From the NCBI GenBank assembly GCA_016901395.1, contig JAEAMQ010000012.1:26518-90517 (forward strand): a stretch of 64,000 bases of DNA, read 5' to 3'. Source of the stretch: Prevotella sp. Its GTDB lineage: Bacteria; Bacteroidota; Bacteroidia; Bacteroidales; Bacteroidaceae. Numbering within the stretch: position 1 is the first letter of the stretch; each line of letters begins with the position of its first letter. The position numbers were made by a program, and so were the translations under genes. The notes below the pieces were generated by a model, which saw only the letters and a program-made list of their open reading frames with translations, was not told where the DNA came from and did no database searches. This document shows, one piece after another, positions 1-7,225 of this stretch.

Positions 1-395
1 AATTGGGTGTCCTCAGCATTGTTGAACAGGGTGCTGCCGGCATCGAGATAGGTGTAAAAACCACGATGGGCGGCGAGCGGACGATAGCGGAATATGGCAT
101 ACAGAGGCGCGGTGTTGACGTTCATGCTGTTGCTGCCGCAGTAGCGACTCAACCCAAATCCCACGCCGACCGTCATGTCGGGTCTGATGTTGTAGAGCGC
201 ATTCAGCGTGAGCGCATGCCCTTCCAGACCCGACGACTGGTGGTAGTCATAGTTGTGGAGCTTCTCATACACGCCGAGATGATAGCTATAGTCCAGCTCT
301 ATATGGAACCGAGCGTCGTTTTGCGCCATCGTCCCCACAGGCGCAAGGAGCACCATACCCACAACCATCATCAGCAGACGAAACCTTGTTTTCAT
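1..395 (-). CDS. outer-membrane beta-barrel protein, 3' end cut by window edge
   Basis: The gene enters from the left edge and starts at the ATG complementary to 393-395; about 131 codons are visible. It opens with a signal peptide of about 25 residues ending in GTMAQ. After that come alternating aromatic and polar strands (for example FHIELDYSYHLGVYEKL and YAIFRYRPLAAHRGFYTY) that read like outer-membrane barrel strands. I infer a porin-like or OmpW/OmpA-like surface protein; the family cannot be named from this fragment. It lies downstream of the phosphodiesterase gene on the same strand, but an intrinsic terminator at 553-581 separates them, so it is probably its own unit. Confidence 0.75.
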   Translation of the reverse strand, partial: MKTRFRLLMMVVGMVLLAPVGTMAQNDARFHIELDYSYHLGVYEKLHNYDYHQSSGLEGHALTLNALYNIRPDMTVGVGFGLSRYCGSNSMNVNTAPLYAIFRYRPLAAHRGFYTYLDAGSTLFNNAEDTQ

Positions 396-552
396 ATCAT
401 TCGCATCTTGTTCATTCTGACCTCATAACGCCGTTTCCACGGAATACCCCTATTCCGAAAATGTTTTTTTCAAGAAAAAAGTTTCGTATGGTAGTAGTAT
501 TGGGCGCGAAGGCTATCATTAACAAGTGTTTTCCAAGGTTTTATCCATACAA

Positions 553-581
553 AAAGAGGATATGCCGGGCATATCCTCTTT
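553..581 (-). terminator. intrinsic terminator after the phosphodiesterase gene
   Basis: A 13-bp perfect stem (AAAGAGGATATGC against its complement) has a 3-nt loop. On the minus strand it is followed by a run of five T. It lies just past the end of the 621-1187 gene and should end that operon. Confidence 0.85.
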
Positions 582-620
582 GGTGTTTTGCAATTTTCTT
601 ATCTATAGAATAAGGAGAAA

Positions 621-1187
621 TCAGCCCCTGTCGCGACTGACATCCGGTATCGTGGCCGATGCCAACAGCTCGCCGTCGAGTGTGAACATCGTGATGACAC
701 CATGCTCCATGATGCCCAGCGTGGGAGGATTGCCACCCTTGGGAAAGGTGACGGACCCCGTGTTGCAGCAGAGCGGGCCATCGGGCAGGCACGTCAACTC
801 CCACAGATGGGTGTGCCCAGTGATGACGGCATCGTAGTGGCCGCGCGGCAGATGGTCCTTGTGGTAGACATGGCCGTGGGTCAACAGGATGCGCCGCCCC
901 TCGTCCACGAGCAGCGTGTAGTCGTTGAGGATGGGGAAATCGAGCAACATCTGGTCCACCTCCGAGTCGCAATTGCCTCGCACAGCCACAATATCGTCGG
1001 CCAGAGGATTGAGCGCAGCCACGATGCCCTGCGCATCGAGACCCTCGGGCACACCGTTGCGCGGCCCGTAATTGATGATGTCTCCCAGAAGCAACAGCAT
1101 GTCACAACGCTGCTCACGGTAGAAATCGAGCGCACGAAGCAAGCGGGGAAGCGATCCGTGGATGTCTGAAACCAATAGATATTTCAT
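621..1187 (-). CDS. yfcE: YfcE-type metallophosphoesterase (phosphodiesterase)
   Basis: A 188-residue protein with the full calcineurin-like metallophosphoesterase motif set: D8-x-H10 in VSDIHGS, GD at 35-36, GNCD at 71-74 (usual GNHD), THGH at 103-106 and GHTH at 124-127. These residues hold two metal ions and hydrolyse phosphodiesters. The length fits the short cytosolic YfcE/MJ0936 family rather than secreted nucleotidases. It is the last gene of a three-gene minus-strand operon after the sigma factor, with only 4 bases between them. The in vivo substrate is unknown; YfcE acts on artificial phosphodiesters, and cyclic nucleotides are possible. The family call is secure, the symbol less so. 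Confidence 0.85.
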   Translation of the reverse strand: MKYLLVSDIHGSLPRLLRALDFYREQRCDMLLLLGDIINYGPRNGVPEGLDAQGIVAALNPLADDIVAVRGNCDSEVDQMLLDFPILNDYTLLVDEGRRILLTHGHVYHKDHLPRGHYDAVITGHTHLWELTCLPDGPLCCNTGSVTFPKGGNPPTLGIMEHGVITMFTLDGELLASATIPDVSRDRG

Positions 1188-1191
1188 CGGT

Positions 1192-1917
1192 TCAGCTCCT
1201 CAGATAATCCCTCAACTCCGAGTTTTTCGTCATTCGGCAGATGGCGCGGATGGCCTTGTCGCGTATCTGGCGCACCCGCTCGCGCTTGAGACCCATGATG
1301 AGTGCCACCTGCATCATGGTCTTCGGCTCACCGTCGAGACCATAAAGGCTGCGCACCACCTGTCGGTCACGCTCCTCGAGTGCGTCGACCAGCGACCGCA
1401 ACTCAAACAGCAACGCCTCGTTTTCGAGTTTGTCTCCCGGCACGGTGGCGTTCTGATCGGGTATCACATGACCCAGACTCAGCTCATGACTGCCCCCCAC
1501 GGGCGCGTCGATGGAGAGCGCATGACTGCGTTTCTTCTCCAGTTTCGTGTCGCTCACGTTGCGTGGCACCCTGTAGAGTCCGGCCTGTTGCTCAATGGCC
1601 TGTTCCATGGCCTCACGGATATAAGGTGCGGCAAAGGTCACAAACCGCTTGTCCTGCGCACTGCTGAACTTCGTGGCGGCACGCAGCATACCGATGTTTC
1701 CCTCGCTCACGAGGTCTTCCACGGCCAGTCCGCGACCCTCATACTGATGGGCCAGCGACACCACATAAGTGAGGTTGGCAGAGGTGAGCCGGTCTATCGC
1801 ACGGCTGTCGCCACCCTGAATGCGGTCGGCCAGCTGTCGTTCCTCCTCGTCGGAGAGGAGCTTCTCACGCCCGATCTCATGGAGATAGGCGTTGAGAGAT
1901 TTCTTGTCCTTGTCCAT
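1192..1917 (-). CDS. RpoD-related sigma-70 factor with shortened region 3
   Basis: A 241-residue sigma-70 factor. Region 1.2 (LNAYLHEIGREKLLSDEEE) lies near the N-terminus, region 2 covers roughly residues 45-115, and region 4 (GLKRERVRQIRDKAIRAI) holds the -35-binding helix-turn-helix near the C-terminus. It resembles the primary Bacteroidetes sigma factor, which is about 285 residues. Here the segment between regions 2 and 4 is about 45 residues shorter and lacks most of the region 3 helix-turn-helix. I infer an alternative group 2/3-like sigma factor rather than the housekeeping one. It is co-transcribed with the 66-residue protein upstream (7-base gap) and the phosphodiesterase downstream. 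Confidence 0.85.
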   Translation of the reverse strand: MDKDKKSLNAYLHEIGREKLLSDEEERQLADRIQGGDSRAIDRLTSANLTYVVSLAHQYEGRGLAVEDLVSEGNIGMLRAATKFSSAQDKRFVTFAAPYIREAMEQAIEQQAGLYRVPRNVSDTKLEKKRSHALSIDAPVGGSHELSLGHVIPDQNATVPGDKLENEALLFELRSLVDALEERDRQVVRSLYGLDGEPKTMMQVALIMGLKRERVRQIRDKAIRAICRMTKNSELRDYLRS

Positions 1918-1924
1918 AGTCGTA

Positions 1925-2125
1925 TTATTCCAAACCGGATTCGAGCAGCAGTCCGGCCACTTCCTCTGGCGTGTTGAAAAGCATTCCGTCGGCCAGCTCC
2001 TCGTCGGAGAGCTCGTCGGAGAGCGTTTTCACCTGATCCTCAGTGAGTCGGGGGTTGCCGTCGGCATCCCGTGCGTCGCGCAACGCCTGTAGGATCTGTG
2101 CACGAAAATCTGCTGTTTCTTCCAT
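1925..2125 (-). CDS. small acidic conserved protein upstream of sigma factor
   Basis: A 66-residue, strongly acidic, helical protein with no signal peptide or membrane segment. It contains repeated DELSDEE-like stretches and an LxEDQVKTL helix. I do not recognise the family. It is the first gene of the operon, with the promoter-like TAACTTTA at 2146-2153 upstream and the sigma factor 7 bases downstream. Its position and charge would suit a regulator of that sigma factor (an anti-sigma or adaptor protein), but this is only inference from context. Confidence 0.65.
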   Translation of the reverse strand: MEETADFRAQILQALRDARDADGNPRLTEDQVKTLSDELSDEELADGMLFNTPEEVAGLLLESGLE

Positions 2126-2145
2126 TATTCCGGTGTTATTTTCGG

Positions 2146-2153
2146 TAAAGTTA
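2146..2153 (-). promoter_or_regulatory. -7 promoter element of the sigma-factor operon
   Basis: On the minus strand this reads TAACTTTA, one base off the Bacteroidetes TAnnTTTG consensus. It lies 20 bases before the small acidic protein. Confidence 0.5.
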
Positions 2154-2220
2154 CATATAAAAAATGAAACATAGCCGTTTTTTTAAGGTTCATTCACGGC
2201 ATGGACTGAAGTTTTTTAAT

Positions 2221-2228
2221 TAATTTTG
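2221..2228 (+). promoter_or_regulatory. -7 promoter element of Sel1-repeat gene
   Basis: TAATTTTG matches TAnnTTTG and lies 19 bases before the start at 2248. Confidence 0.6.
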
Positions 2229-2247
2229 CCCCGAAGAAATCAGTCCG

Positions 2248-2886
2248 ATGATCAACAAAGAGCGTGCACAGGTGGAGTCCTACCGGCAGAAAGCGGCCGA
2301 CGGCGACCTCATGGCGATGAACAATCTTGGCGTGTGTTACCATACGGGACAGGGCGTCAAGGAAGACCATCGCATGGCTTTCGAGTGGTATATGCGTGCC
2401 GCTGTCGAGGGCGATGTGTACGCATGCTTCAATGTAGCTGAGTGTTATTACAAGGGCGACGGCGTGGAACAAGACCGCGCGAAGGCCTTCCCATGGTATC
2501 TGCGGGCGGCGAAGAAGGGCGACATGCAGTCGCAGGTCAACGTGGCCAATGCCTACTACCTCGGCGAGGGCATCGACGAAGACCATGTCAAGGCCCACGC
2601 GTGGTGGCAGGAGGCGGCCTTTCAGGGGCATGTGCAAAGCCAGAAAAACCTCGGAGCCAACTATTGGAACGGCGACGGCGTGGAGCGCAGCGAGGCCGAC
2701 GCGGCCTTCTGGTATGAGCTGGCGGCACAGAGCGGCGATGCCCACGCACAGTATTGCACGGGCTGGTTTTATTTCAGCGGACGCGGTGTGAAGGCCAATC
2801 GCGCGCTGGCCCGCAAGTGGATGTATCGTGCAGTGTACCAGAGTTTTAAGCCCGCCATAGATTTCTGCAAGGAAAACAAACTGTAA
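2248..2886 (+). CDS. Sel1-repeat (TPR-like) protein
   Basis: A 212-residue protein made almost entirely of about five Sel1-like repeats of roughly 36 residues, each with the A/GxYYxGxGVxxDxxKAxxWYxxAAxxGxxxA pattern (visible as YHTGQGVKEDH, YYKGDGVEQDR, YYLGEGIDEDH, YWNGDGVERSE and YFSGRGVKANR). Such solenoids mediate protein-protein contacts. There is no signal peptide, so it is probably cytosolic. It has its own promoter-like motif at 2221-2228 and is followed at 47 bases by a small gene on the same strand. A second, much shorter Sel1-like protein lies at 23016. The partner cannot be told from sequence. Confidence 0.85.
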   Translation: MINKERAQVESYRQKAADGDLMAMNNLGVCYHTGQGVKEDHRMAFEWYMRAAVEGDVYACFNVAECYYKGDGVEQDRAKAFPWYLRAAKKGDMQSQVNVANAYYLGEGIDEDHVKAHAWWQEAAFQGHVQSQKNLGANYWNGDGVERSEADAAFWYELAAQSGDAHAQYCTGWFYFSGRGVKANRALARKWMYRAVYQSFKPAIDFCKENKL

Positions 2887-2933
2887 TCCGCCCACCACGC
2901 CACCAACAACCATCACCCACCAAGACCCAACCG

Positions 2934-3179
2934 ATGATCAGCAAAGACAGTATCGAACAGACCTACGCCTTTTTCCATCAGAAATGGCGCATCTACTCGC
3001 AGTCTACCAGTGCCACGCAGCGTGACGAGATAGAGTATGCCATCAGCTCGTATGTGCAGGATATGAACCGCACACTCTATGACGAACTGGCGCAGGCCCG
3101 CCCGGATTTCCTGCTCTCCCACCGCCATTTCGCCGCACAGATGGAGGAGGCGGTAGACCGTCTGGAGACTATGCTATAG
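2934..3179 (+). CDS. small protein of unknown function
   Basis: An 81-residue soluble helical protein without signal peptide or membrane segment. It has an aromatic-rich start (TYAFFHQKWRIYSQS) followed by amphipathic helices. I do not recognise it. It follows the Sel1 gene after 47 bases that are rich in C and almost free of G, probably in the same transcript. Codon use matches its neighbours and the frame is clean, so I believe it is translated. Confidence 0.6.
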   Translation: MISKDSIEQTYAFFHQKWRIYSQSTSATQRDEIEYAISSYVQDMNRTLYDELAQARPDFLLSHRHFAAQMEEAVDRLETML

Positions 3180-3300
3180 ATGTCAGGAGGCCCATGTAGC
3201 CTCGACGCATGCAGAAAGCCCGCCTTCACCACCAATCGCCAGGGGCAAAGATGCCGCTGTCGAAACAGGCAAGACGGCTATAGAATGTAAACTTATTTTG

Positions 3301-3700
3301 GCATTTTGCAGTGCTTTCTTATTTTCAAGGGAGAGGAGGAAATCGCCCTTTTCACAGTCTGAAGACGAAATTGTCGTACCATTTTATGCTTATAGATGGC
3401 ATAAAACAGGCTTTTTTAAGGTGTTTTTTGGATTTTTACCGAGCCAAAAGGCCCAAATCGACGTGCGATAAGATACTAATCGTCTCACGATTAGATAGTA
3501 ATCGCATTGCGATTAGATAGTAATCGTAAAGCCATTTTTGTAAAATAAATACAAGTCTCTGACTATCAAATGATTAAAAATAGCCGTTTTTGGCCCGAAA
3601 ATCAAGCAAGATGCCTTGGAAATTGAAAAAAGATGAAAAGGAAACACGATTGTTCAAGATATTTCATCTTTATTTTTTGTAATATCTTTCAACCGTCAGC
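3301..3700 (+). repeat. dispersed intergenic element, copy A
   Basis: This is one of four related non-coding elements in the window; the others are near 18941, 49781 and, inverted, 40120. Shared landmarks are GTGCTTTCTTATT at 3311, AAAAGGCCCAAATCG near 3446, a three-unit 22-bp hairpin array at 3466-3531, a TACAAG...GACTATCA stretch just after it, and a TCTTTCAAC end near 3685. The distance from the first landmark to the array is 155 bases here and in copies B and C. The 3180-3745 gap holds no credible gene. Confidence 0.75.
3466..3531 (+). repeat. 22-bp hairpin array inside element A
   Basis: There are three consecutive 22-bp units at 3466, 3488 and 3510, of type CGATTAGATAGTAATCG plus a 5-bp spacer. 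Each unit is a palindrome (CGATTA/TAATCG). Neighbouring units can also pair with each other (CTAATCG with CGATTAG), so alternative hairpins are possible. Confidence 0.85.
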
Positions 3701-3745
3701 CTTCCTCCCAACGGTCTGACCCGCCCTATGAGAGCAAACGGACGC

Positions 3746-4174
3746 TCAAAGGCTCTGGAACAGTTCGCTCTCCAAATCGACAATATAGCGGAACTCCACA
3801 GACCGGATGCCGTCAATGGTCAACAGCTCCACCAGCTGCTCCTGCTCCCTGACCTTCCTCACCACCCCCGTGGTCTTCACATAGCCTCCGCCCTCCTTGC
3901 GGTCGTCGGGACGGAAATAGGTAATCGTAACAGTGGGTTGCTCGTGCAGTTTCTCGCTGAGCAGCACCAACTTGCGCGATAGCATCTCCGCACCGTCAGC
4001 GTCTAACTGTATCTGCCGCTCGGTGACACGGGCAGCCTCACGCAGTGCAGCCTCGTGCCCAGTGAGTGCGGCAAAGGGTGCAAACTGCGCTGCCCGGTTG
4101 GCCATCGGCATCTGTGGGTGGACCCGTGACACGTGGTGGGGCAAATCAATAATATCGTCGTAGTCGCTGTTCAT
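3746..4174 (-). CDS. YolD-like protein, partner of the Y-family polymerase
   Basis: A 142-residue protein with the YolD signature near its start: IIDLPHHVSRVHPQM followed by ANRAAQFAPFAALTGHE. In Firmicutes, YolD-family proteins are encoded next to UvrX/YqjW polymerases and are thought to act like UmuD. Here it directly follows the polymerase gene on the same strand, about 38 bases after its stop. An in-frame GTG at 4204 would add 10 residues, but the family normally begins with MN(S/D), so I use the ATG at 4174. The C-terminal half probably forms a small beta-rich domain. Confidence 0.82.
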   Translation of the reverse strand: MNSDYDDIIDLPHHVSRVHPQMPMANRAAQFAPFAALTGHEAALREAARVTERQIQLDADGAEMLSRKLVLLSEKLHEQPTVTITYFRPDDRKEGGGYVKTTGVVRKVREQEQLVELLTIDGIRSVEFRYIVDLESELFQSL

Positions 4175-4212
4175 CGGTTGAAATGGGATTTTGGTAGATT
4201 GCACCTACAGGC

Positions 4213-5724
4213 TCATGCCTTGTGTCCGCCTATCTGATTGTTGCGTTCGCGGGCCGTCGCCCCCTCCTCAAAATCGGTGCCTTTGAGAATGGAATTCTTG
4301 CCATATTTCCGTTTGATATCCAGCAGAGTCTTCTGCATGCGGTGTTCTTTGGATAGCGCCTCCTTCTTCTGCTGCCGTTCACCAATCGTCTTATCGCTGT
4401 CTGTGAACAGGTCCAACTGTATCGGCTCGCGGTCGGCACGCTCGGCCTCCGCCTCGTCTACCACATGATTGGCCACTACCGTGAGGCGGCGGATGAGCAG
4501 GTCGGGATTTACAATGCGGTCGAAAATCGACATCACAGCATCGGTAATGAGCTTCGACGAGGAATTAAGAAATTCCAGACGGGCCGACCCATTGACATGT
4601 TTGGGCACCCACCGGCCATAATGGTCCATGACCACCGGCCCGTCATAGAGCAGGCGGACGGCCGGATTGGAGAGACTTTCACAGTCGTAGCCAATGGCGA
4701 GGACTATCTGGTCGGTCACGAGATGCTTGTCGACCAGGTCGAGCGCCATGCTGTCTGCCATCTCTTTGGCCACGACTCTGGCCTTCTCCACCGTGTAAGG
4801 CTCTTGCAACACCTGCCCGCTACTCAGAGAATTGGTCGAGGGACGATAGGCCTTGATGGCCTCGATGGTGCAAGGCTCCCATCCCCAGGCATGGTCGATG
4901 AGCAATTCGGCATTGACCCCGAAGAGCTTATAAAGCAGCCACTCCCGATCGACAGAGCATCGTGCCAGCTGTCCCATGGTGAAGATGCCATAGCTTTCGA
5001 GCTTGCGTGCAATGCCCTGCCCCACACGCCAGAAGCTCGTCAGCGGACGATGGTCCCACAGCTGCCGGCGGTAGGACATCTCGTCGAGTTCGGCGATACG
5101 CACGCCGTCGCTGTCGGCCGGAATGTGCTTGGCCACGATATCCATAGCCACCTTGCTCAGAAAGAGATTGGTGCCGATACCCGCCGTGGCCGTGATGCCG
5201 GTCTCCCGAACCACCGCACGCACCATCTTCATGGCGAGCTCGTGAGGTGTGACCTTATAGAGTTTGAGATAATTGGTGGCATCACAGAATATCTCATCAA
5301 TGGAATAGGCATGGATATCCTCTGGGGCGATAAACCGCAGATATACCTGATAGATGCGCGTGCTGTAATAAATGTAGTAGGCCATGCGCGGCACCGCTGC
5401 AATATAGTCTACTTCGAGCTCGGGGTTTGAGCGGAGCTCGGTGTCGGAAATGGATTTTCCCGTGAGCACATGCCGCGGTGCACGCCTCCGCCGTTTGCCG
5501 TTCACCTCCCGCAGTCGCTGCACCACCTCAAACAGCCGGGCACGGCCGGGAATGCCATAAGCCTTGAGCGAGGGCGACACGGCAAGACAGATGGTCTTCT
5601 CCGTGCGGCTCGCATCTGCAACGACAAGATTGGTGGTGAGCGGGTCGAGCCCTCTCTCCACACATTCCACAGAGGCGTAGAACGATTTCAAGTCGATGGC
5701 AATATAGGTGCGTTGCTCAGTCAT
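4213..5724 (-). CDS. Y-family (UmuC/UvrX-type) translesion DNA polymerase
   Basis: A 503-residue Y-family polymerase. The palm metal-binding residues are visible in AIDLKSFYASVEC (D11) and YSIDEIFCD. A helix-hairpin-helix thumb region and the C-terminal little-finger domain follow. It synthesises DNA past damaged bases and is usually damage-induced. I start at the ATG ending at 5724, because the -7 motif at 5745-5752 lies just upstream; the open frame to 5829 would run through that promoter. The YolD-like gene downstream makes this the UvrX-YolD type rather than DinB or UmuCD. Confidence 0.9.
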   Translation of the reverse strand: MTEQRTYIAIDLKSFYASVECVERGLDPLTTNLVVADASRTEKTICLAVSPSLKAYGIPGRARLFEVVQRLREVNGKRRRRAPRHVLTGKSISDTELRSNPELEVDYIAAVPRMAYYIYYSTRIYQVYLRFIAPEDIHAYSIDEIFCDATNYLKLYKVTPHELAMKMVRAVVRETGITATAGIGTNLFLSKVAMDIVAKHIPADSDGVRIAELDEMSYRRQLWDHRPLTSFWRVGQGIARKLESYGIFTMGQLARCSVDREWLLYKLFGVNAELLIDHAWGWEPCTIEAIKAYRPSTNSLSSGQVLQEPYTVEKARVVAKEMADSMALDLVDKHLVTDQIVLAIGYDCESLSNPAVRLLYDGPVVMDHYGRWVPKHVNGSARLEFLNSSSKLITDAVMSIFDRIVNPDLLIRRLTVVANHVVDEAEAERADREPIQLDLFTDSDKTIGERQQKKEALSKEHRMQKTLLDIKRKYGKNSILKGTDFEEGATARERNNQIGGHKA

Positions 5725-5744
5725 ATCACTACGGGATGGACCTA

Positions 5745-5752
5745 CAAAGATA
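5745..5752 (-). promoter_or_regulatory. -7 promoter element of polymerase-YolD operon
   Basis: The minus strand reads TATCTTTG, a perfect TAnnTTTG. It lies 20 bases before the start at 5724 and decides that start. Confidence 0.65.
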
Positions 5753-5891
5753 GTGCTTATTTTCGAATAGACGATTGGAAAAACAAGAAAAAAACAGGAT
5801 ATCCCACAACAGATTATCACCCCCGACATGAGTACCGGACGTGTACCTTATATTATACCAGGATTTTAAAATGTTTTTCACATTTAATTTG

Positions 5892-5899
5892 TAACTTTG
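5892..5899 (+). promoter_or_regulatory. -7 promoter element of PBP gene
   Basis: TAACTTTG lies 23 bases before the ATG at 5923, which supports that start over upstream in-frame codons. Confidence 0.65.
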
Positions 5900-5922
5900 C
5901 ATGCAACATACAAAGCAATGCA

Positions 5923-7086
5923 ATGAATAAAAGACAGATACTCTTTCTCATCTATCTGTTCGTCACCGCTGGAGGATTGGCGCAACAGTTGCCTGCCGAC
6001 GGGCCGCTGACCATCGACCCTAAGCTACAGGCCCTGGGCGAGCGACTGCTCCAAAACAAGCAGGGAAGCATCGTGGCCATCGAGCCTGCGACCGGAAAGA
6101 TCCTCGCTTTGGTGAGCATTGACAAGGTGAACGACGGGGTGAACCGCGCCATCTCAATGGAATATTCGCCCGGATCGACCTTCAAAGTGGCCCAGACGCT
6201 GGAGATGCTGACCGAAGGAACGCTCGTTCCCGAGAAGACATTCCCCTGCCACAAGGGGTTCTATTTTGACGGCATCCACATCGGTTGCCATCCCCACAAG
6301 GCACCGTTGGCACTCGTTCAGGCCATCGGACAGTCGTGCAACTCCTATTTCTGCAAGCTTTTCCAGGAGATGATCGACAACCGCAAGGCTTATCTGACGA
6401 AGTATCGTGCCATCAATCGGTGGGCATCCTACATGCACAGCATGGGACTCGGCAAACCGTTGGGCATCGACCTGCCCGGCGAGGCATCGGGACTCATCCC
6501 CGACTCGGCCTTTCTCCAGCGCACACACCGTTCCTGGAACGGCACCACGATTATGTGGGTGGGCATGGGGCAGGGTGAGGTGAGCATCACACCGATACAA
6601 CTTTGCAACCTCGCTGCAATGATTGGCAACCGCGGCTATTACATCACACCTCACATTCACGAGGCCACTGCCGACAAGCCTTTGGACGAGAAGTACACCG
6701 TGAAGCATCAATGTATGGCTTCGCAAAAAGCCATCGACATCGTGATACAGGGCATGCGGGCCACCATTGTCAACGGTACGGCAGCCAGCATTAACACCCC
6801 TGAATATAAGATTTGCGGCAAGACGGGCACCGCGGAGAACAAAGGCGACGACCATTCCATATTCATGGGCTTTGCCCCGATGGACAATCCGAAGATTGCC
6901 GTGAGCGTCTACGTGGAAAACGGAGGCTTCGGAGCCGACCTCGCCGCACCTTTGGCATCGCTCATTATCGAGCAACACCTCACGGGAAAATTGTCGGAGA
7001 AGTCGGAGAATCATGCCTCCAAATGGGAGTCGAAGAAGGTAAAGATCACTCCGGTTGAGGTTCCTGTCAACTTCGACGACCTCTAA
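5923..7086 (+). CDS. minimal penicillin-binding protein, transpeptidase domain only
   Basis: A 387-residue protein with a signal peptide of about 22 residues ending in GGLAQQ, then a penicillin-binding transpeptidase domain. All three active-site motifs are seen: S85-T-F-K88, S138-C-N140 and K300-T-G302. Such enzymes cross-link peptidoglycan in the periplasm. Class B PBPs (PBP2, PBP3) are usually 580-700 residues with an N-terminal pedestal. Here almost nothing precedes the catalytic domain (SIVAIEPATGKILALVS, near residue 45). The gene stands alone, not in the mrd or dcw cluster, so it is probably an accessory enzyme. Confidence 0.88.
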   Translation: MNKRQILFLIYLFVTAGGLAQQLPADGPLTIDPKLQALGERLLQNKQGSIVAIEPATGKILALVSIDKVNDGVNRAISMEYSPGSTFKVAQTLEMLTEGTLVPEKTFPCHKGFYFDGIHIGCHPHKAPLALVQAIGQSCNSYFCKLFQEMIDNRKAYLTKYRAINRWASYMHSMGLGKPLGIDLPGEASGLIPDSAFLQRTHRSWNGTTIMWVGMGQGEVSITPIQLCNLAAMIGNRGYYITPHIHEATADKPLDEKYTVKHQCMASQKAIDIVIQGMRATIVNGTAASINTPEYKICGKTGTAENKGDDHSIFMGFAPMDNPKIAVSVYVENGGFGADLAAPLASLIIEQHLTGKLSEKSENHASKWESKKVKITPVEVPVNFDDL

Positions 7087-7225
7087 TCCCCACGCCGTCG
7101 GCCTCTCCCCGTTCTGCCCTCCCACCCCGTTTTCTTAATCCCTATCGCCCCCTATAAGTTCCTATCACCCCTATTATCCCATACCCTCCACCCCTCCCCT
7201 CACTAAAAATCATAAACCCTATACA

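Noticed and set aside
3311..3520. 69-codon frame inside element A
   Set aside because: Copies B and C do not keep the frame, and part of it is the hairpin array.
3466..3531. Possible CRISPR array from regular repeats
   Set aside because: Units are directly adjacent with no variable spacers of 30 or more bases and no cas genes; it is a tandem hairpin array.
5470..5922. Upstream extension of the PBP gene
   Set aside because: It would cover the polymerase gene and both promoters; the signal peptide begins at 5923.
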